From MED-G116 sp038147495 (lineage in GTDB: Bacteria > Pseudomonadota > Alphaproteobacteria > Puniceispirillales > Puniceispirillaceae): a stretch of 64,000 nt of DNA. Below the pieces are notes generated by a model that worked only from the letters and a program-made list of their open reading frames with translations, did no database searches and had not been told where the DNA came from. How positions within the stretch are numbered: position 1 is the first letter of the stretch; each line of letters begins with the position of its first letter. Below are positions 8,403-17,821 of this stretch, piece after piece. A program made the translations under genes and the position numbers. The stretch covers positions 280,185 through 344,184 of the forward strand of contig JAYQTT010000002.1 in assembly GCA_038147495.1 (NCBI GenBank), given 5' to 3'.

Positions 8403-9010
8403 GATAAGCCGCCGTTATCCTTTGATATTGTGCCAGTCGATGTATGGCTGTTCATACCACCGCCTTTGCCCCTTATCAGTCTGTAAACCGTCTCGCCGTA
8501 ACGCAAAATTGTCGCCACCATGAATAACAAAATTGGCGCAAACAGCCATTTTATTGGAATGCGTTCACCTGTTATCGGAAGGCTGAGTGTCTGGATTTTT
8601 TTCAATTGCATCAACCGGCTTTCAAAAATGGCGTCATAAGTTGGCACAAACGCATAGATCATCACAACAATCAGCAGAACTGCGGTAGCCAACGCAAATA
8701 AACGGCGCACACGCGGAGTGACAGCATTAAAGAATACGTCAAAAATTACGTGATCGCGATCACGCACGATGAAGGAACAACCAAAAAAGATCAGCCACAC
8801 CCAAAGAAGCGAGATCAAATTGATTGTCCAGCCAATTGGCACCAGTGATTGCATCCATGATTGAAGGCTGTCGACAGGAGCAAGCCACGCTATTTTTGGC
8901 GCGTAACGGGCAAATATCTGTAGAAGGAATGTAATAAAAATCGTCCCCAGAATTGTGGCGGCGATAAATTCGGCGATGCGGGTGACTGTCGTCAAAAACT
9001 TTACGAACAT
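8399..9010 (-). CDS. dctQ: TRAP transporter small permease (DctQ)
   Basis: A 203-residue protein with four hydrophobic segments, the layout of DctQ. It includes the loop WVWLIFFGCSFIVRDRDHV, close to the family pattern of tryptophans followed by R-x-x-x-H-V. ATG 9010 has GGGAAAG upstream. The stop overlaps dctM. The C-terminal tail is hydrophilic and rich in Gly and Ser. It would assist DctM in the membrane. Confidence 0.92.
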   Translation of the reverse strand: MFVKFLTTVTRIAEFIAATILGTIFITFLLQIFARYAPKIAWLAPVDSLQSWMQSLVPIGWTINLISLLWVWLIFFGCSFIVRDRDHVIFDVFFNAVTPRVRRLFALATAVLLIVVMIYAFVPTYDAIFESRLMQLKKIQTLSLPITGERIPIKWLFAPILLFMVATILRYGETVYRLIRGKGGGMNSHTSTGTISKDNGGLS

Positions 9011-9041
9011 TTTCTTTCCCGCATCGCCAACGATGTGTTTT

Positions 9042-10052
9042 TTAGTTGCCTAGAGCGTTGATTTTGTCAAGCACACCTGCAGGCCAGGTTTTTGCAACGT
9101 CACTGCCAACATATTGCGCCTGTACATGTTCGCGGAAGGCTTTCAGATCAGGAGTATAGATTTCAACACCTTGGCTGCGAATGAATTCAGCAAGATTGTT
9201 TTCCTTGTCCAACTGCTTCAGGCGACCATAGGCGGCGGCGGCATCAGCCGCACGCTGTACGGTCAGTTTCTGCTCGTCTGTAAGGCCATCCCAAGTCTTC
9301 TTTGAGAATGCAATATAGTTCAAATCGACAAGGTGCGATGTTAACGAAATCTGCTTGGTAACTTCGTAAAACTTCTTGTCAACAACGGTAGGCAACGGAT
9401 TGTCCTGTCCGTCAACGGCGCCGGTGGACAGTGCCGTGTAGACCTCGTTGAAGGACAGTGGCGTTGGTGACGCACCAAGCGCTTTACCAAGGAATTGCCA
9501 TGAGTCCGTGCCTGGCATCCGCAAATTCACGCCCGCCAGATCTGCTGGGGTCATGATGTTTTTCTCACTCCGTGGAAAACGCAGGTTAACGTGGCGGCGG
9601 CCAAGATACATAACTGACAACAGTTTGACGCCGAGTTCATCCTCTGCCTTCTTTTTGAAAGGATCCATCAGCGGGTTGTTGAAAACGCGAACCTGATGGG
9701 CCGCATCCTGATGCACATATCCAGTGGCAAAGATCGAAAATTCTGGGAAGAACTGTGCCAATTCCTGTGCTGAGGCGATCGACATCGTCACATTACCACG
9801 GCTGATGGCGTCAAGCTCGGTGCCTTGCGCAAACAAAGAGCCGTTGTATCCCGCTTTGTAGTCGGCAAAACCAGCAACCATTGGCGCAAATACCTCGCGC
9901 ATTGCCACTGACCGCATATCGGTTTCAGATGCAGATGTGGCCATGGTAAATGTCATGTCCGCAGCATGGCTGTTTACCGATACGCCTCCAATCATGCTGA
10001 CCGCCAACATAGCGGCTAGAGCTGTGCGTCGTTTCATTTTTGTAATCATCAT
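9042..10052 (-). CDS. dctP: TRAP transporter substrate-binding protein (DctP)
   Basis: A 336-residue periplasmic receptor with a signal peptide (MKRRTALAAML, then SHAADM). The family motif LRMPGTDSWQ, containing the ligand-binding Arg, is followed by PLSFNEVYTALSTGAVDGQDNPL, typical of DctP. It would capture an organic acid and deliver it to DctQM. It lies 31 bases upstream of dctQ and 48 bases after the Gfo/Idh/MocA gene. Either of two ATG codons near 10052 may serve as the start. Confidence 0.94.
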   Translation of the reverse strand: MMITKMKRRTALAAMLAVSMIGGVSVNSHAADMTFTMATSASETDMRSVAMREVFAPMVAGFADYKAGYNGSLFAQGTELDAISRGNVTMSIASAQELAQFFPEFSIFATGYVHQDAAHQVRVFNNPLMDPFKKKAEDELGVKLLSVMYLGRRHVNLRFPRSEKNIMTPADLAGVNLRMPGTDSWQFLGKALGASPTPLSFNEVYTALSTGAVDGQDNPLPTVVDKKFYEVTKQISLTSHLVDLNYIAFSKKTWDGLTDEQKLTVQRAADAAAAYGRLKQLDKENNLAEFIRSQGVEIYTPDLKAFREHVQAQYVGSDVAKTWPAGVLDKINALGN

Positions 10053-10100
10053 TTTCCTCCTAAATTGATGACGTGACGCCCTTGTGAGGGCCGGGTTGGT

Positions 10101-11294
10101 TCAAGCTGGCTTAGCGGCGAAATACACCTCTGAGCCAATATTGAAATTCGTAGTGCCGGTATTTGTATGAGAGTCGCCAACAACCATGTCGCCGGGGTTG
10201 ACCGGCTGGCCAGTTTTTGCCGCGATCCGCATCGCCTCAATGACTGCCAGCGTGCACAATCCTTCTCGGCCAGATACAAGCGGTGGTTCCTGGCCGAGTA
10301 TCACCCGGGCAAAATGCTTGATCTGGTTAACCAATGGATCAGCCGGTTCAACAGGCAGTTTGGATGACGACATCGGCGACCACCAGTCAGGTTTATCGTC
10401 GTGACGCCACAAAGTCAGATCCGGGATGGAGAGTGCCCCATGGCTACCGCTGATCTGATACGCACTTTGAGCGGTGAATGGATAAAGCGGGTATTCGCTT
10501 GATGTGAATTCCCAGCTCCATGGTGATACTGCGCTGTCAGATACGCTGACCACACCAATCCCACCATTTTCGAAGCTTAGCAGTGCCGCGGCAATACTCT
10601 CGGTTTCATAGCCACGCATCGACGGGGATAGCTGTGCTTGAACATTAATGATGTCACCACATAAATATCTCAATAAATCAATATCGTGAACAAGATTTAC
10701 AGAAATGGGCCCGGCGCCTTTCTTTTTGCGCCACGGTGCAATTTCAAAATAATCATCAGGCTTGTAAAACCAGCATTTAGCGTCAACAACGCGGATATCA
10801 CCGACCTGCCCGCTGTCCAAGGCCGCCTTGGCTTGCTGAATGACGGGGTTAAACCTGCGATGATGACCAACCATCACAGGAACGCCAAAATCCTCTGATT
10901 TTTCGACAATCAAACGTGCCGAGGCAAGGTCATCTGCGATCGGTTTCTCGATCAAGACCGGAATGCCTGCCTCGATACAATCCACCCCCTGTGATACATG
11001 AAGATTAGTTGGTGTCGACAAGATAATGCCATCCGGGCGGGTGTTGATGATCATCTCTGACAGATCACTGTAACCAGCGATACCAGCCTGTTCGGCGAGT
11101 TCCAGAATATTGTCATCTGTGTCGACAACTGCGCAAATGTTGGCTGAGTCAATGTGGCTGAGCGCAGCCAGATGTCTACGGCCAACAAGGCCCATGCCGA
11201 CAATGGCCAAACGAACTGCAGTGTCACCGGCGCGCGGTTCTGTGCGACTCGCGATCAACAGGTCTGTGACTGATGTGGCTTCGGCATTTGTCAT
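10101..11294 (-). CDS. Gfo/Idh/MocA family oxidoreductase
   Basis: NAD(P)-dependent dehydrogenase of about 397 residues. The N-terminal Rossmann motif is IVGMGLVGRRHLAAL. GIPVLIEKPIADD carries the EKP catalytic Lys of the family, and a VNLVHDIDLLRYLCG helix carries the His-Asp pair. Members act on inositols, sugars or related polyols. First gene of the minus-strand operon, so it probably acts on the TRAP cargo or its product. ATG 11294 is used; an upstream ATG at 11318 would add eight residues. Neither has a strong ribosome-binding site. Confidence 0.88.
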   Translation of the reverse strand: MTNAEATSVTDLLIASRTEPRAGDTAVRLAIVGMGLVGRRHLAALSHIDSANICAVVDTDDNILELAEQAGIAGYSDLSEMIINTRPDGIILSTPTNLHVSQGVDCIEAGIPVLIEKPIADDLASARLIVEKSEDFGVPVMVGHHRRFNPVIQQAKAALDSGQVGDIRVVDAKCWFYKPDDYFEIAPWRKKKGAGPISVNLVHDIDLLRYLCGDIINVQAQLSPSMRGYETESIAAALLSFENGGIGVVSVSDSAVSPWSWEFTSSEYPLYPFTAQSAYQISGSHGALSIPDLTLWRHDDKPDWWSPMSSSKLPVEPADPLVNQIKHFARVILGQEPPLVSGREGLCTLAVIEAMRIAAKTGQPVNPGDMVVGDSHTNTGTTNFNIGSEVYFAAKPA

Positions 11295-11318
11295 CTTAAA
11301 ACCGGACCACCACCGCAT

Positions 11319-11489
11319 TTGACTGTATTCAGGATGTGCTTTTCAAAAAATATCATGTGGTATTATAAATATCATATATTTTTAATTATCAATGATTTTA
11401 TACGATTTTTGCCAGTGTGGACTTAGCTGTCAGAAACCGTGATAAAGGATTTGCGGATCAGATAAACACATTAGTGATGGTCGGGACAG
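11319..11489. promoter_or_regulatory. Divergent promoter/operator region between the TRAP operon and its GntR regulator
   Basis: An AT-rich gap separates two divergent genes. It carries AATATCAT twice in direct orientation (11349-11356 and 11368-11375), with TGTGGTATTATA between, followed by a long A/T run that could hold both -10 elements. GntR/FCD regulators usually bind short dyads in such positions. The placement of the operator is inference from position and repeats only. Confidence 0.35.
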
Positions 11490-12179
11490 ATGATGCACAA
11501 GAACCACATCAACCTTGGTTTTCTCGTTGGCTCACCTCAGAGTACGGTGGCCCGAACCACTTACGAAAAACTCAAGCATGACATCATCTTTGGCAAGTTA
11601 AAGCCTGGCAGCAAGTTGAAGCTTGAAACATTGAAAGATGATTATGCGGCAAGTGTTTCAACACTGCGTGAGACATTGAACCGGCTTGCCAGTGATGGCT
11701 TTGTGTCGGCGGAGGAACAGCGTGGTTTTTTTGTAACCCCGATTTCAACAGAAGACCTCGGTGAAATAGCCAATTTACGTATATTGCTTGAGTGTCATGC
11801 TCTGACTGAGTCTCTTCAAAACGGCGATGACGATTGGGAAGCCGATGTCGTTGGAGCATACCATAAACTCAGCATGACTGAACGCCGCATGCAAAATGGC
11901 GATGAAACTGATTTGGAGACATGGAAACACCATGACTGGCAATTTCACTTGTCACTGATCCGCGCTTGTAATTCCAATAATCTGTTGGAACTTCATGCGA
12001 CTTTGTTTGGCAAATATTTGCGTTACCAGATGCTCATCCTGACCTATCGTGGTGAGGTCGCTCGGCAGGAGCACAAAGCGCTGTTTGACGCTGCTCTCGC
12101 GCGCGACAGCGTGAACGCCACCCAGATGCTAAAAGATCACATCAACAATGGTGTAAAACACACGTTAGAACACATGTGA
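11490..12179 (+). CDS. GntR family transcriptional regulator (FCD subfamily)
   Basis: A 229-residue regulator. The N-terminal winged helix (about 18-75) contains TTYEKLKHDIIFGKLKPGSKL and LRETLNRLASDGFV, standard for GntR. The C-terminal two-thirds is a helical FCD-type effector domain (LGEIANLRILLECHAL, then DWQFHLSLIRACNS), where acidic and His residues usually bind a metal and a carboxylate ligand. Divergent from the TRAP/dehydrogenase operon, so probably its substrate-responsive repressor. ATG 11493, one codon inside, is an alternative start. Confidence 0.9.
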   Translation: MMHKNHINLGFLVGSPQSTVARTTYEKLKHDIIFGKLKPGSKLKLETLKDDYAASVSTLRETLNRLASDGFVSAEEQRGFFVTPISTEDLGEIANLRILLECHALTESLQNGDDDWEADVVGAYHKLSMTERRMQNGDETDLETWKHHDWQFHLSLIRACNSNNLLELHATLFGKYLRYQMLILTYRGEVARQEHKALFDAALARDSVNATQMLKDHINNGVKHTLEHM

Positions 12180-12337
12180 AAACAATCATGGTCCGATACC
12201 TAGGTCAGTTGCGAAGCCTGTTCCCATAAAAAATCACACAAAATGGGTGAGGCGGCAGTGGTCAGAAGCGTTTCACTCCGCCAATCCAGATACCAAATCG
12301 GGCGTTGCAATTTGTTTTGGATTTTGAGGAAAGTTTG

Positions 12338-12427
12338 TGGCGGAGAGGGTGGGATTCGAACCCACGAAGGGCTCGCACCCTTGCCGGTTTTCAAGACCGG
12401 TGCATTCAACCGCTCTGCCACCTCTCC
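12338..12427 (-). tRNA. tRNA-Ser (UGA)
   Basis: Read on the minus strand, a seven-base acceptor stem GGAGAGG pairs with CCTCTCC, then discriminator G and an encoded CCA. The anticodon loop CTTGAAA gives anticodon TGA. There is a long variable arm, as expected for serine tRNA, and a T loop TTCGAAT. Total length is 90 bases with the CCA. Confidence 0.97.
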
Positions 12428-12667
12428 GTTGGGAGACGGTGTAGAAATATAGTTGGCCTCTGTCAAGCGGTGTTTGCCAATTGTTTTTGCTTTATGGCGG
12501 TGCCCGACATTTTCCCATTTTTATTCAGAGTGTTTTATCCAAAAGTACATTGCCGGAAATCTGGCATGATTTTACTGTTTACTCTGGGCAAAATTGGGCA
12601 GATAAGGCTGTTGCGGTCTGTGTTTTGCGCGCTGGCGGATGACCGATTGAAAATGAGGCAAGAGACG

Positions 12668-14422
12668 ATGAACAAGCCTGCTGTTGACGTAACCCCAAGG
12701 CGAGTGCCAGAACCGAGAAACAAAGGCTTTATCAGGCCGTTTGTCCTGACGCTCATCTTTGCTCTCTCCATGGTTGCTGTCTCCACGGTGCAACCGGTTT
12801 TTGCTCAGTATGGTGGGCGCACTGCAACCGTTGAGGTTGCGCCGTCAACCGAGGAGGTGCTCGCCATCTCTGCAGATGTGCAGGGCCGTGTTGTGGGCGG
12901 ACCAGCTATCGCCATCACCGCGGTTACCACGGCAATCACCGAAATGGAATCTCTGCGGATCGGCGATATGGTGCAAAAAGGCCAGATCATCGCAAGGCAG
13001 GACAGCACAAATCTTCGCCGTCAACTCGAACTTGTGCGGATAAGACATGCCGATGCCAAAGTGCGGTTGAAAGATGCAATTGAGACACATGTCGAGAACA
13101 AAGACCGGCTGGTGCGAAGAGGCGAGGTTTTGTCTCTGGCCCTGCAGGATGCCGAACAGAACGTCATTGAACTTGAGCAGGATCTTCAGCATGAGCAGGA
13201 TTTGATTGCGGTAAATCGCCAACAATACGAGCTGTTGTCCGGTAAATCTGATCGTGCGAAAGACCTGTCGGAACGCAACGCGCTCTCTGTTGACGCGGCT
13301 GAGACAGCTTTTGGTTCAGCCTTGAACGCACAACAACAGCTATTGTCTCGTGAGGCAACAATCACTCGAAAGTCGGCACAGTTGGCGCGCGCCAGAACAG
13401 CGTTGTCCCGCACACGTCTTGAACGTGATCAAAATGAGCGTGACCTGCAGGCGCTAAATGAAAACCAACAGGCGAGAATCAAGATCGAAATTCGCCAGCT
13501 GGAGCAGGACATTAAAAATCTTGAAGCTGATATCCGTGACACGGAAATAGCTTCGCCATCTGACGGCCAGATAGGGTTTTTGGCGGCGCTGCAACGTGGT
13601 TTCAGTCGAGAAGGTGACGTCATTGCACGGATCATTGATCCCGATGATTTTGAGATTGAAGCCGAAATACCCGTTGAATATATGGGTTTCCTGATGCAGG
13701 CAAAGCAGATCAGAGGGCGTGATCTGCAAGGGAATTTGATGTCCCTGAAGCCGCGCGCAGTGTTACCTGTGCAAAATGCGCGAACTGGCACTCAAACGGT
13801 GCGGTTTGCCGCGAATGAAGGGCTGCCTAAACAGGTTACGGCTGAAAATGCTGTCATCGTGATTAAGGTTCCGACAACAAGTCCGGCGCCGGTTGTCGTT
13901 GTGCCGAAAGACGCTGTTTTGCCGGTTCCGGGTGGGCATGTTGTCTATGTTGCAGCTGATGGTGTCGCCAAGAAGACGGCAATCCAGCTTGGCGATGCGG
14001 TTGGCGAGAATTTTGTCGTGATGTCCGGTCTTGCAGCCGGTGTTGATGTGATCATCCGTGGTAACGAGGCGCTGACTGACGGCAAGAAAATCAAAATCGG
14101 TGGTGAGGCCCCACAACAGAAGCCCCAGACATCAGCGGGAGAGGCATGGACCCTTAACTGGACAACCCAGCGTGGGCCTGCATCGGCAGATCTGGTCATC
14201 GGTAAGGAGAAATCCACTTTCAATGATGAAGAAATTACCGTTGTCCGGGCTGGCGACAGTGTCAATTTCATCGGCAAATTATATCTGCCTTTTGGTACGT
14301 TGGAACTCGATTTTCAGGGTCAGATTAATGGCAATGAAATGACTGGCAAGGTGACATTACGCGGCCTGCCAAGCGGGCGTGAACCGGTGCTTGACTTCAC
14401 TGGCACAAAGGATGCCGGATAA
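12668..14422 (+). CDS. RND/HlyD-type efflux periplasmic adaptor with C-terminal extension
   Basis: Membrane-fusion protein of an RND pump, 584 residues from ATG 12668 (GAGG eight bases upstream). The frame stays open upstream only across the antisense of the tRNA-Ser gene, so a longer product is rejected. An N-terminal hydrophobic segment ends with VFAQYGG. A lipoyl-like half (SLRIGDMVQKGQIIARQDS), a long coiled coil rich in Glu, Gln and Leu (about 120-290), then beta-barrel parts follow. The last 90 or so residues after a Gln/Pro-rich linker form an additional predicted beta-rich domain that I do not recognise. Its stop overlaps the RND gene start (TAATG). Confidence 0.85.
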   Translation: MNKPAVDVTPRRVPEPRNKGFIRPFVLTLIFALSMVAVSTVQPVFAQYGGRTATVEVAPSTEEVLAISADVQGRVVGGPAIAITAVTTAITEMESLRIGDMVQKGQIIARQDSTNLRRQLELVRIRHADAKVRLKDAIETHVENKDRLVRRGEVLSLALQDAEQNVIELEQDLQHEQDLIAVNRQQYELLSGKSDRAKDLSERNALSVDAAETAFGSALNAQQQLLSREATITRKSAQLARARTALSRTRLERDQNERDLQALNENQQARIKIEIRQLEQDIKNLEADIRDTEIASPSDGQIGFLAALQRGFSREGDVIARIIDPDDFEIEAEIPVEYMGFLMQAKQIRGRDLQGNLMSLKPRAVLPVQNARTGTQTVRFAANEGLPKQVTAENAVIVIKVPTTSPAPVVVVPKDAVLPVPGGHVVYVAADGVAKKTAIQLGDAVGENFVVMSGLAAGVDVIIRGNEALTDGKKIKIGGEAPQQKPQTSAGEAWTLNWTTQRGPASADLVIGKEKSTFNDEEITVVRAGDSVNFIGKLYLPFGTLELDFQGQINGNEMTGKVTLRGLPSGREPVLDFTGTKDAG

Positions 14423-17400
14423 TGGGCGGGCTTATAAAAACGTCAATTGAGCGTCCGGTCGCTGTTCTGGCGCTCGTATTGCTGACCATATTGTTTGGAG
14501 CTGTGGCACTGAGCAATATCCCGATCCAGATGAGCCCGGATATTGAAAAGCCCATTCTGGAGGTGCGTGTGGCTTGGCCGGGCGCCACCCCGGAGGATGT
14601 CGACCGTGAGATCGTTGGCCGGTTGGAAAACGAACTTGCTTCGCTGAATGGCATTGAAGAAATGTCCTCGCGTTCATCACGGGGGCAGGCGCGTGTCACG
14701 CTGACCTATGGCGTTGATCAGGATATGGACAAGGCGCTGGTGCTGCTGCTCAGTAAATTGTCGTCCGTGAGTAATCTGCCAAATGAATCTCGAACCCCGC
14801 GGGTGCGGACATCCAACTCAGATGACAGCCCAATCGCCCGACTGGCTCTTGCCGCGAAGGATGGAAGCGATACGAATCTTGAGGGCCTTGGAAATTTTCT
14901 TGAAAACCAGATCGTCGAGCCGCTCGGACGGATTGATGGTGTGTCCGAAGTGACATATTACGGTGGTGGAAGTCGGGAAATGCGGGTCTTTATCGATCCC
15001 GACAAGCTTGTGCAGTACAGCCTCACCCTCAGCGAGGTGATTGATGCGTTGCGGTCTTCATCAACGATGATGAGCGTTGGTGTTGTCAATGAAGGCAAGC
15101 GGACTTACGCGGTGCGCGCTGAGGCAGTGAATTACACACCTGAAACGGCGGCGCGAATAGTTGTGCGAACAGATGTCTCGCCAACCGGTACACTTGTGCC
15201 GCTGTTGCTATCGGACATCGCGACGATAAAGCTTCAGGTTGAAGAAAGTACCAGTTTCCGGCGGCTCATGGGTAAAGATGCGATCATCATCAATGTCCTG
15301 CGCGCACAGGGAACAAATGTGGTCGAAACCATGGAGCGACTCAATAATGCGGTCCAGTCGCTTAACGAGACCGTGCTCGCATCACGCGGACTTGATCTTT
15401 ATATCGTTTATGACGAGACAAAATACATCTCCTCTGCGATTGATCTAGTGCAGCAAAATATCTGGATCGGCGGCCTGCTTGCCTTGCTTATATTGCTGAT
15501 ATTTTTGCGCAGTGCATTACCGACCATCATTGTCTTTGCCGCGATACCTGTGTCTGTTATTGGCACATTTGTGGCGATTGCCGGTCTTGGCCTGTCGATC
15601 AATGTGATTTCGCTTGCCGGGCTTGCCTTTGCGGTTGGGATGGTTGTCGATGCATCCATCGTCAGCCTCGAGAATATTTTCAGGTTGCGTCAGCGCGGCA
15701 TGACCGCGGTAAATGCGTCCTATCATGGGGCGCGGCAGGTTTGGGCGCCAATTCTGGGTTCGGCGCTGACGACTGTGATCGTTTTCATTCCCGTGCTGAT
15801 GTTGAAACTTCCGGTTGGCCAATTGTTCCGGGACATTGGTATCGCCATTTCAGTGTCGGTGCTGATTTCGGTGATCGTGTCTGTGACTGTTATTCCAGCG
15901 CTGGCGTCCCGTCTGTTACAGGGTAGCCAAGACCGCTTCAGCAACCTGAAGGCGCTTCCCGTTATTGACCGGTTCGCACGTGGATTTGCCGAGATGATCA
16001 TCGGCTATTCTAAAATGGCGGTCCAACGCCGCGGGCTTGGGGTGACGGTCGTGGCAGGTGTGCTCGCTGTCGCCATCGGGTTCTCAGCTAAATTCATGCC
16101 ACAGCTGGATTATCTTCCGGATGGTAACGCCAATTTTGTCTTTGGGCGGATTTTTGTTCCACCTGGCTATTCGATGGATGAAACAGTTCGCATTGCCAAA
16201 AAGATGGAAGATGCAGCTCGGCCATATTGGGGCGATGACGTCCCGGCCGATGGCCCGCCAGCGATTGAAAGATTTTTCTTCGTGGCGTTTTCCGGTGGTG
16301 CATTTGCGGGTGCGTCTGCGGTTGATCCAAGCCGCGTTTCGGAACTTCAAGGCGTTTTGATGACGCCGATCTTTTCTGAACCGGGCGCTGGTGCTTTTGT
16401 GCGTCAGTCCTCTCTTTTTGGCCGCTCGGTTGGCGGCTCCAGATCGATCAGACTGGACGTATCCGGCCCGGACCGTGATGCGATTTTGCCGATCGCCTAC
16501 AGGCTCAATGAAGTGCTCTCAGAGCGTTTTTCGCGGCGCGATGGCCATCAAATCAGGGCGATCCCCAATTTGGATAATGGGGCGCCTCAAATTCGTATCT
16601 CACCCGATCTGACCGCGCTTGCCCGTGCTGGTGTGTCTGTTCGTGAGCTTGCATCATCTGTAGATGTTTTCAATGACGGAACAAATGTGATTCAAATCCC
16701 GATTGCCGGTGAGCTGATTGATATGGTGTTATCCGGCAAGGACGCACGTGAGTTGTCCGCGGCGCGGCTATCAAACATTCCCATTGTGACAAGAACAGGC
16801 AACGTCCTGCGTCTTGATCAACTGGCCCGTGTCGAGATCATAAGCTCGCCCGAGCAAATCACGCGTTTAGGTGGTCGCCAGTCGCTCTCACTCCAGCTTC
16901 GGCCGAATGAAAATCTGGCACTGGAAGAAGCGGTGCGCGTGATTGAGGAAGAAATCCTGCCCGAACTTCGGGAAGATGCATCAGAGGTGGGTGTCTCTAT
17001 CGCGGTTCAAGGCGCGGCAAGCGCGCTTGAAAAGACATGGAAAGCGATGCAGGCGAACGTATTGACGGCGATTGGTGTGATTTTCTTGTTGCTCGTCGTC
17101 CTTCTGCGCAATTTTCTACTTCCTCTGATCATTCTGCTGGCGATACCCGTTGCCGCGGCGGGAGGAATTGCTGGACTTGCCTTGCTGAATATTTTTGTCC
17201 GCCAGCCGCTTGATATGCTGACCATGCTTGGTTTTGTTATATTGACAGGGGTGGTGGTCAACAACGCCATTTTGATGATTGAGCAGGCGATGCTGCACAT
17301 TCGTGAAGAATCGATGGATGTCGGCGAGGCGATCATTGAGGCAACACGTAATCGGATCAGACCGATTTTCATGTCCACGATGACATCACTTTTCGGCCTT

Positions 17401-17616
17401 GTTCCGTTGGTGATTTTCCCCGGCGCCGGGTCTGAGTTATATCGTGGGCTCGGTGTTGTGGTGTTCGGGGGATTGGCACTGTCGACCATTGCCACACTTG
17501 TCATTGTGCCACCCTTGCTGGCGATTGCGCTGAAGTCACGGCTTGCCGACAGCGAAGCTATAGCTGTTGATATTGACATTGCGCCGGACACCTCGGATGC
17601 CAAAGCGGGCGTTTGA
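14422..17616 (+). CDS. RND efflux permease
   Basis: A 1064-residue inner-membrane transporter of the AcrB/MdtB/CusA superfamily, with N-terminal IERPVAVLALVLLTILFG, two large periplasmic loops and twelve membrane helices. The proton-relay segment reads GMVVDASIVSLEN. Where drug-type pumps normally have two adjacent Asp, only one is kept and the next residue is Ala. In the second half the matching segment is GVVVNNAILMIEQA. The cargo is unknown. It is co-translated with the adaptor; no outer-membrane factor gene is nearby, so a TolC encoded elsewhere is presumed. Confidence 0.92.
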   Translation: MGGLIKTSIERPVAVLALVLLTILFGAVALSNIPIQMSPDIEKPILEVRVAWPGATPEDVDREIVGRLENELASLNGIEEMSSRSSRGQARVTLTYGVDQDMDKALVLLLSKLSSVSNLPNESRTPRVRTSNSDDSPIARLALAAKDGSDTNLEGLGNFLENQIVEPLGRIDGVSEVTYYGGGSREMRVFIDPDKLVQYSLTLSEVIDALRSSSTMMSVGVVNEGKRTYAVRAEAVNYTPETAARIVVRTDVSPTGTLVPLLLSDIATIKLQVEESTSFRRLMGKDAIIINVLRAQGTNVVETMERLNNAVQSLNETVLASRGLDLYIVYDETKYISSAIDLVQQNIWIGGLLALLILLIFLRSALPTIIVFAAIPVSVIGTFVAIAGLGLSINVISLAGLAFAVGMVVDASIVSLENIFRLRQRGMTAVNASYHGARQVWAPILGSALTTVIVFIPVLMLKLPVGQLFRDIGIAISVSVLISVIVSVTVIPALASRLLQGSQDRFSNLKALPVIDRFARGFAEMIIGYSKMAVQRRGLGVTVVAGVLAVAIGFSAKFMPQLDYLPDGNANFVFGRIFVPPGYSMDETVRIAKKMEDAARPYWGDDVPADGPPAIERFFFVAFSGGAFAGASAVDPSRVSELQGVLMTPIFSEPGAGAFVRQSSLFGRSVGGSRSIRLDVSGPDRDAILPIAYRLNEVLSERFSRRDGHQIRAIPNLDNGAPQIRISPDLTALARAGVSVRELASSVDVFNDGTNVIQIPIAGELIDMVLSGKDARELSAARLSNIPIVTRTGNVLRLDQLARVEIISSPEQITRLGGRQSLSLQLRPNENLALEEAVRVIEEEILPELREDASEVGVSIAVQGAASALEKTWKAMQANVLTAIGVIFLLLVVLLRNFLLPLIILLAIPVAAAGGIAGLALLNIFVRQPLDMLTMLGFVILTGVVVNNAILMIEQAMLHIREESMDVGEAIIEATRNRIRPIFMSTMTSLFGLVPLVIFPGAGSELYRGLGVVVFGGLALSTIATLVIVPPLLAIALKSRLADSEAIAVDIDIAPDTSDAKAGV

Positions 17617-17755
17617 CTGCGGGTGATGTGAAGTCAAATTTGTGAACCCATAACGCAATCGTCTGTTGCCACAGCTTGTGGTATCACGATACGATACCCA
17701 CAATATGATGCGGTTTGCTGTTGATCTTATTGGATCGGCAACAAGGCTTCTTGCA

Positions 17756-17785
17756 AGAATCTACTTTGCGAGAATCTACTTTGTA
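17756..17785. repeat. Two 15-bp direct tandem repeats
   Basis: AGAATCTACTTTGCG at 17756-17770 is followed at once by AGAATCTACTTTGTA at 17771-17785, upstream of the transglycosylase start. A short slippage-type duplication; no function assigned. Confidence 0.75.
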
Positions 17786-17821
17786 AAAATCTGCAGGCAG
17801 GCAGTTCGGGGGTGTTTGATC

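Noticed and set aside
12305..12667. Long N-terminal extension of the RND adaptor
   Set aside because: The added codons read the antisense strand of tRNA-Ser (the typical SNPRR-like artefact) and precede a normal signal peptide start with its own ribosome-binding site.
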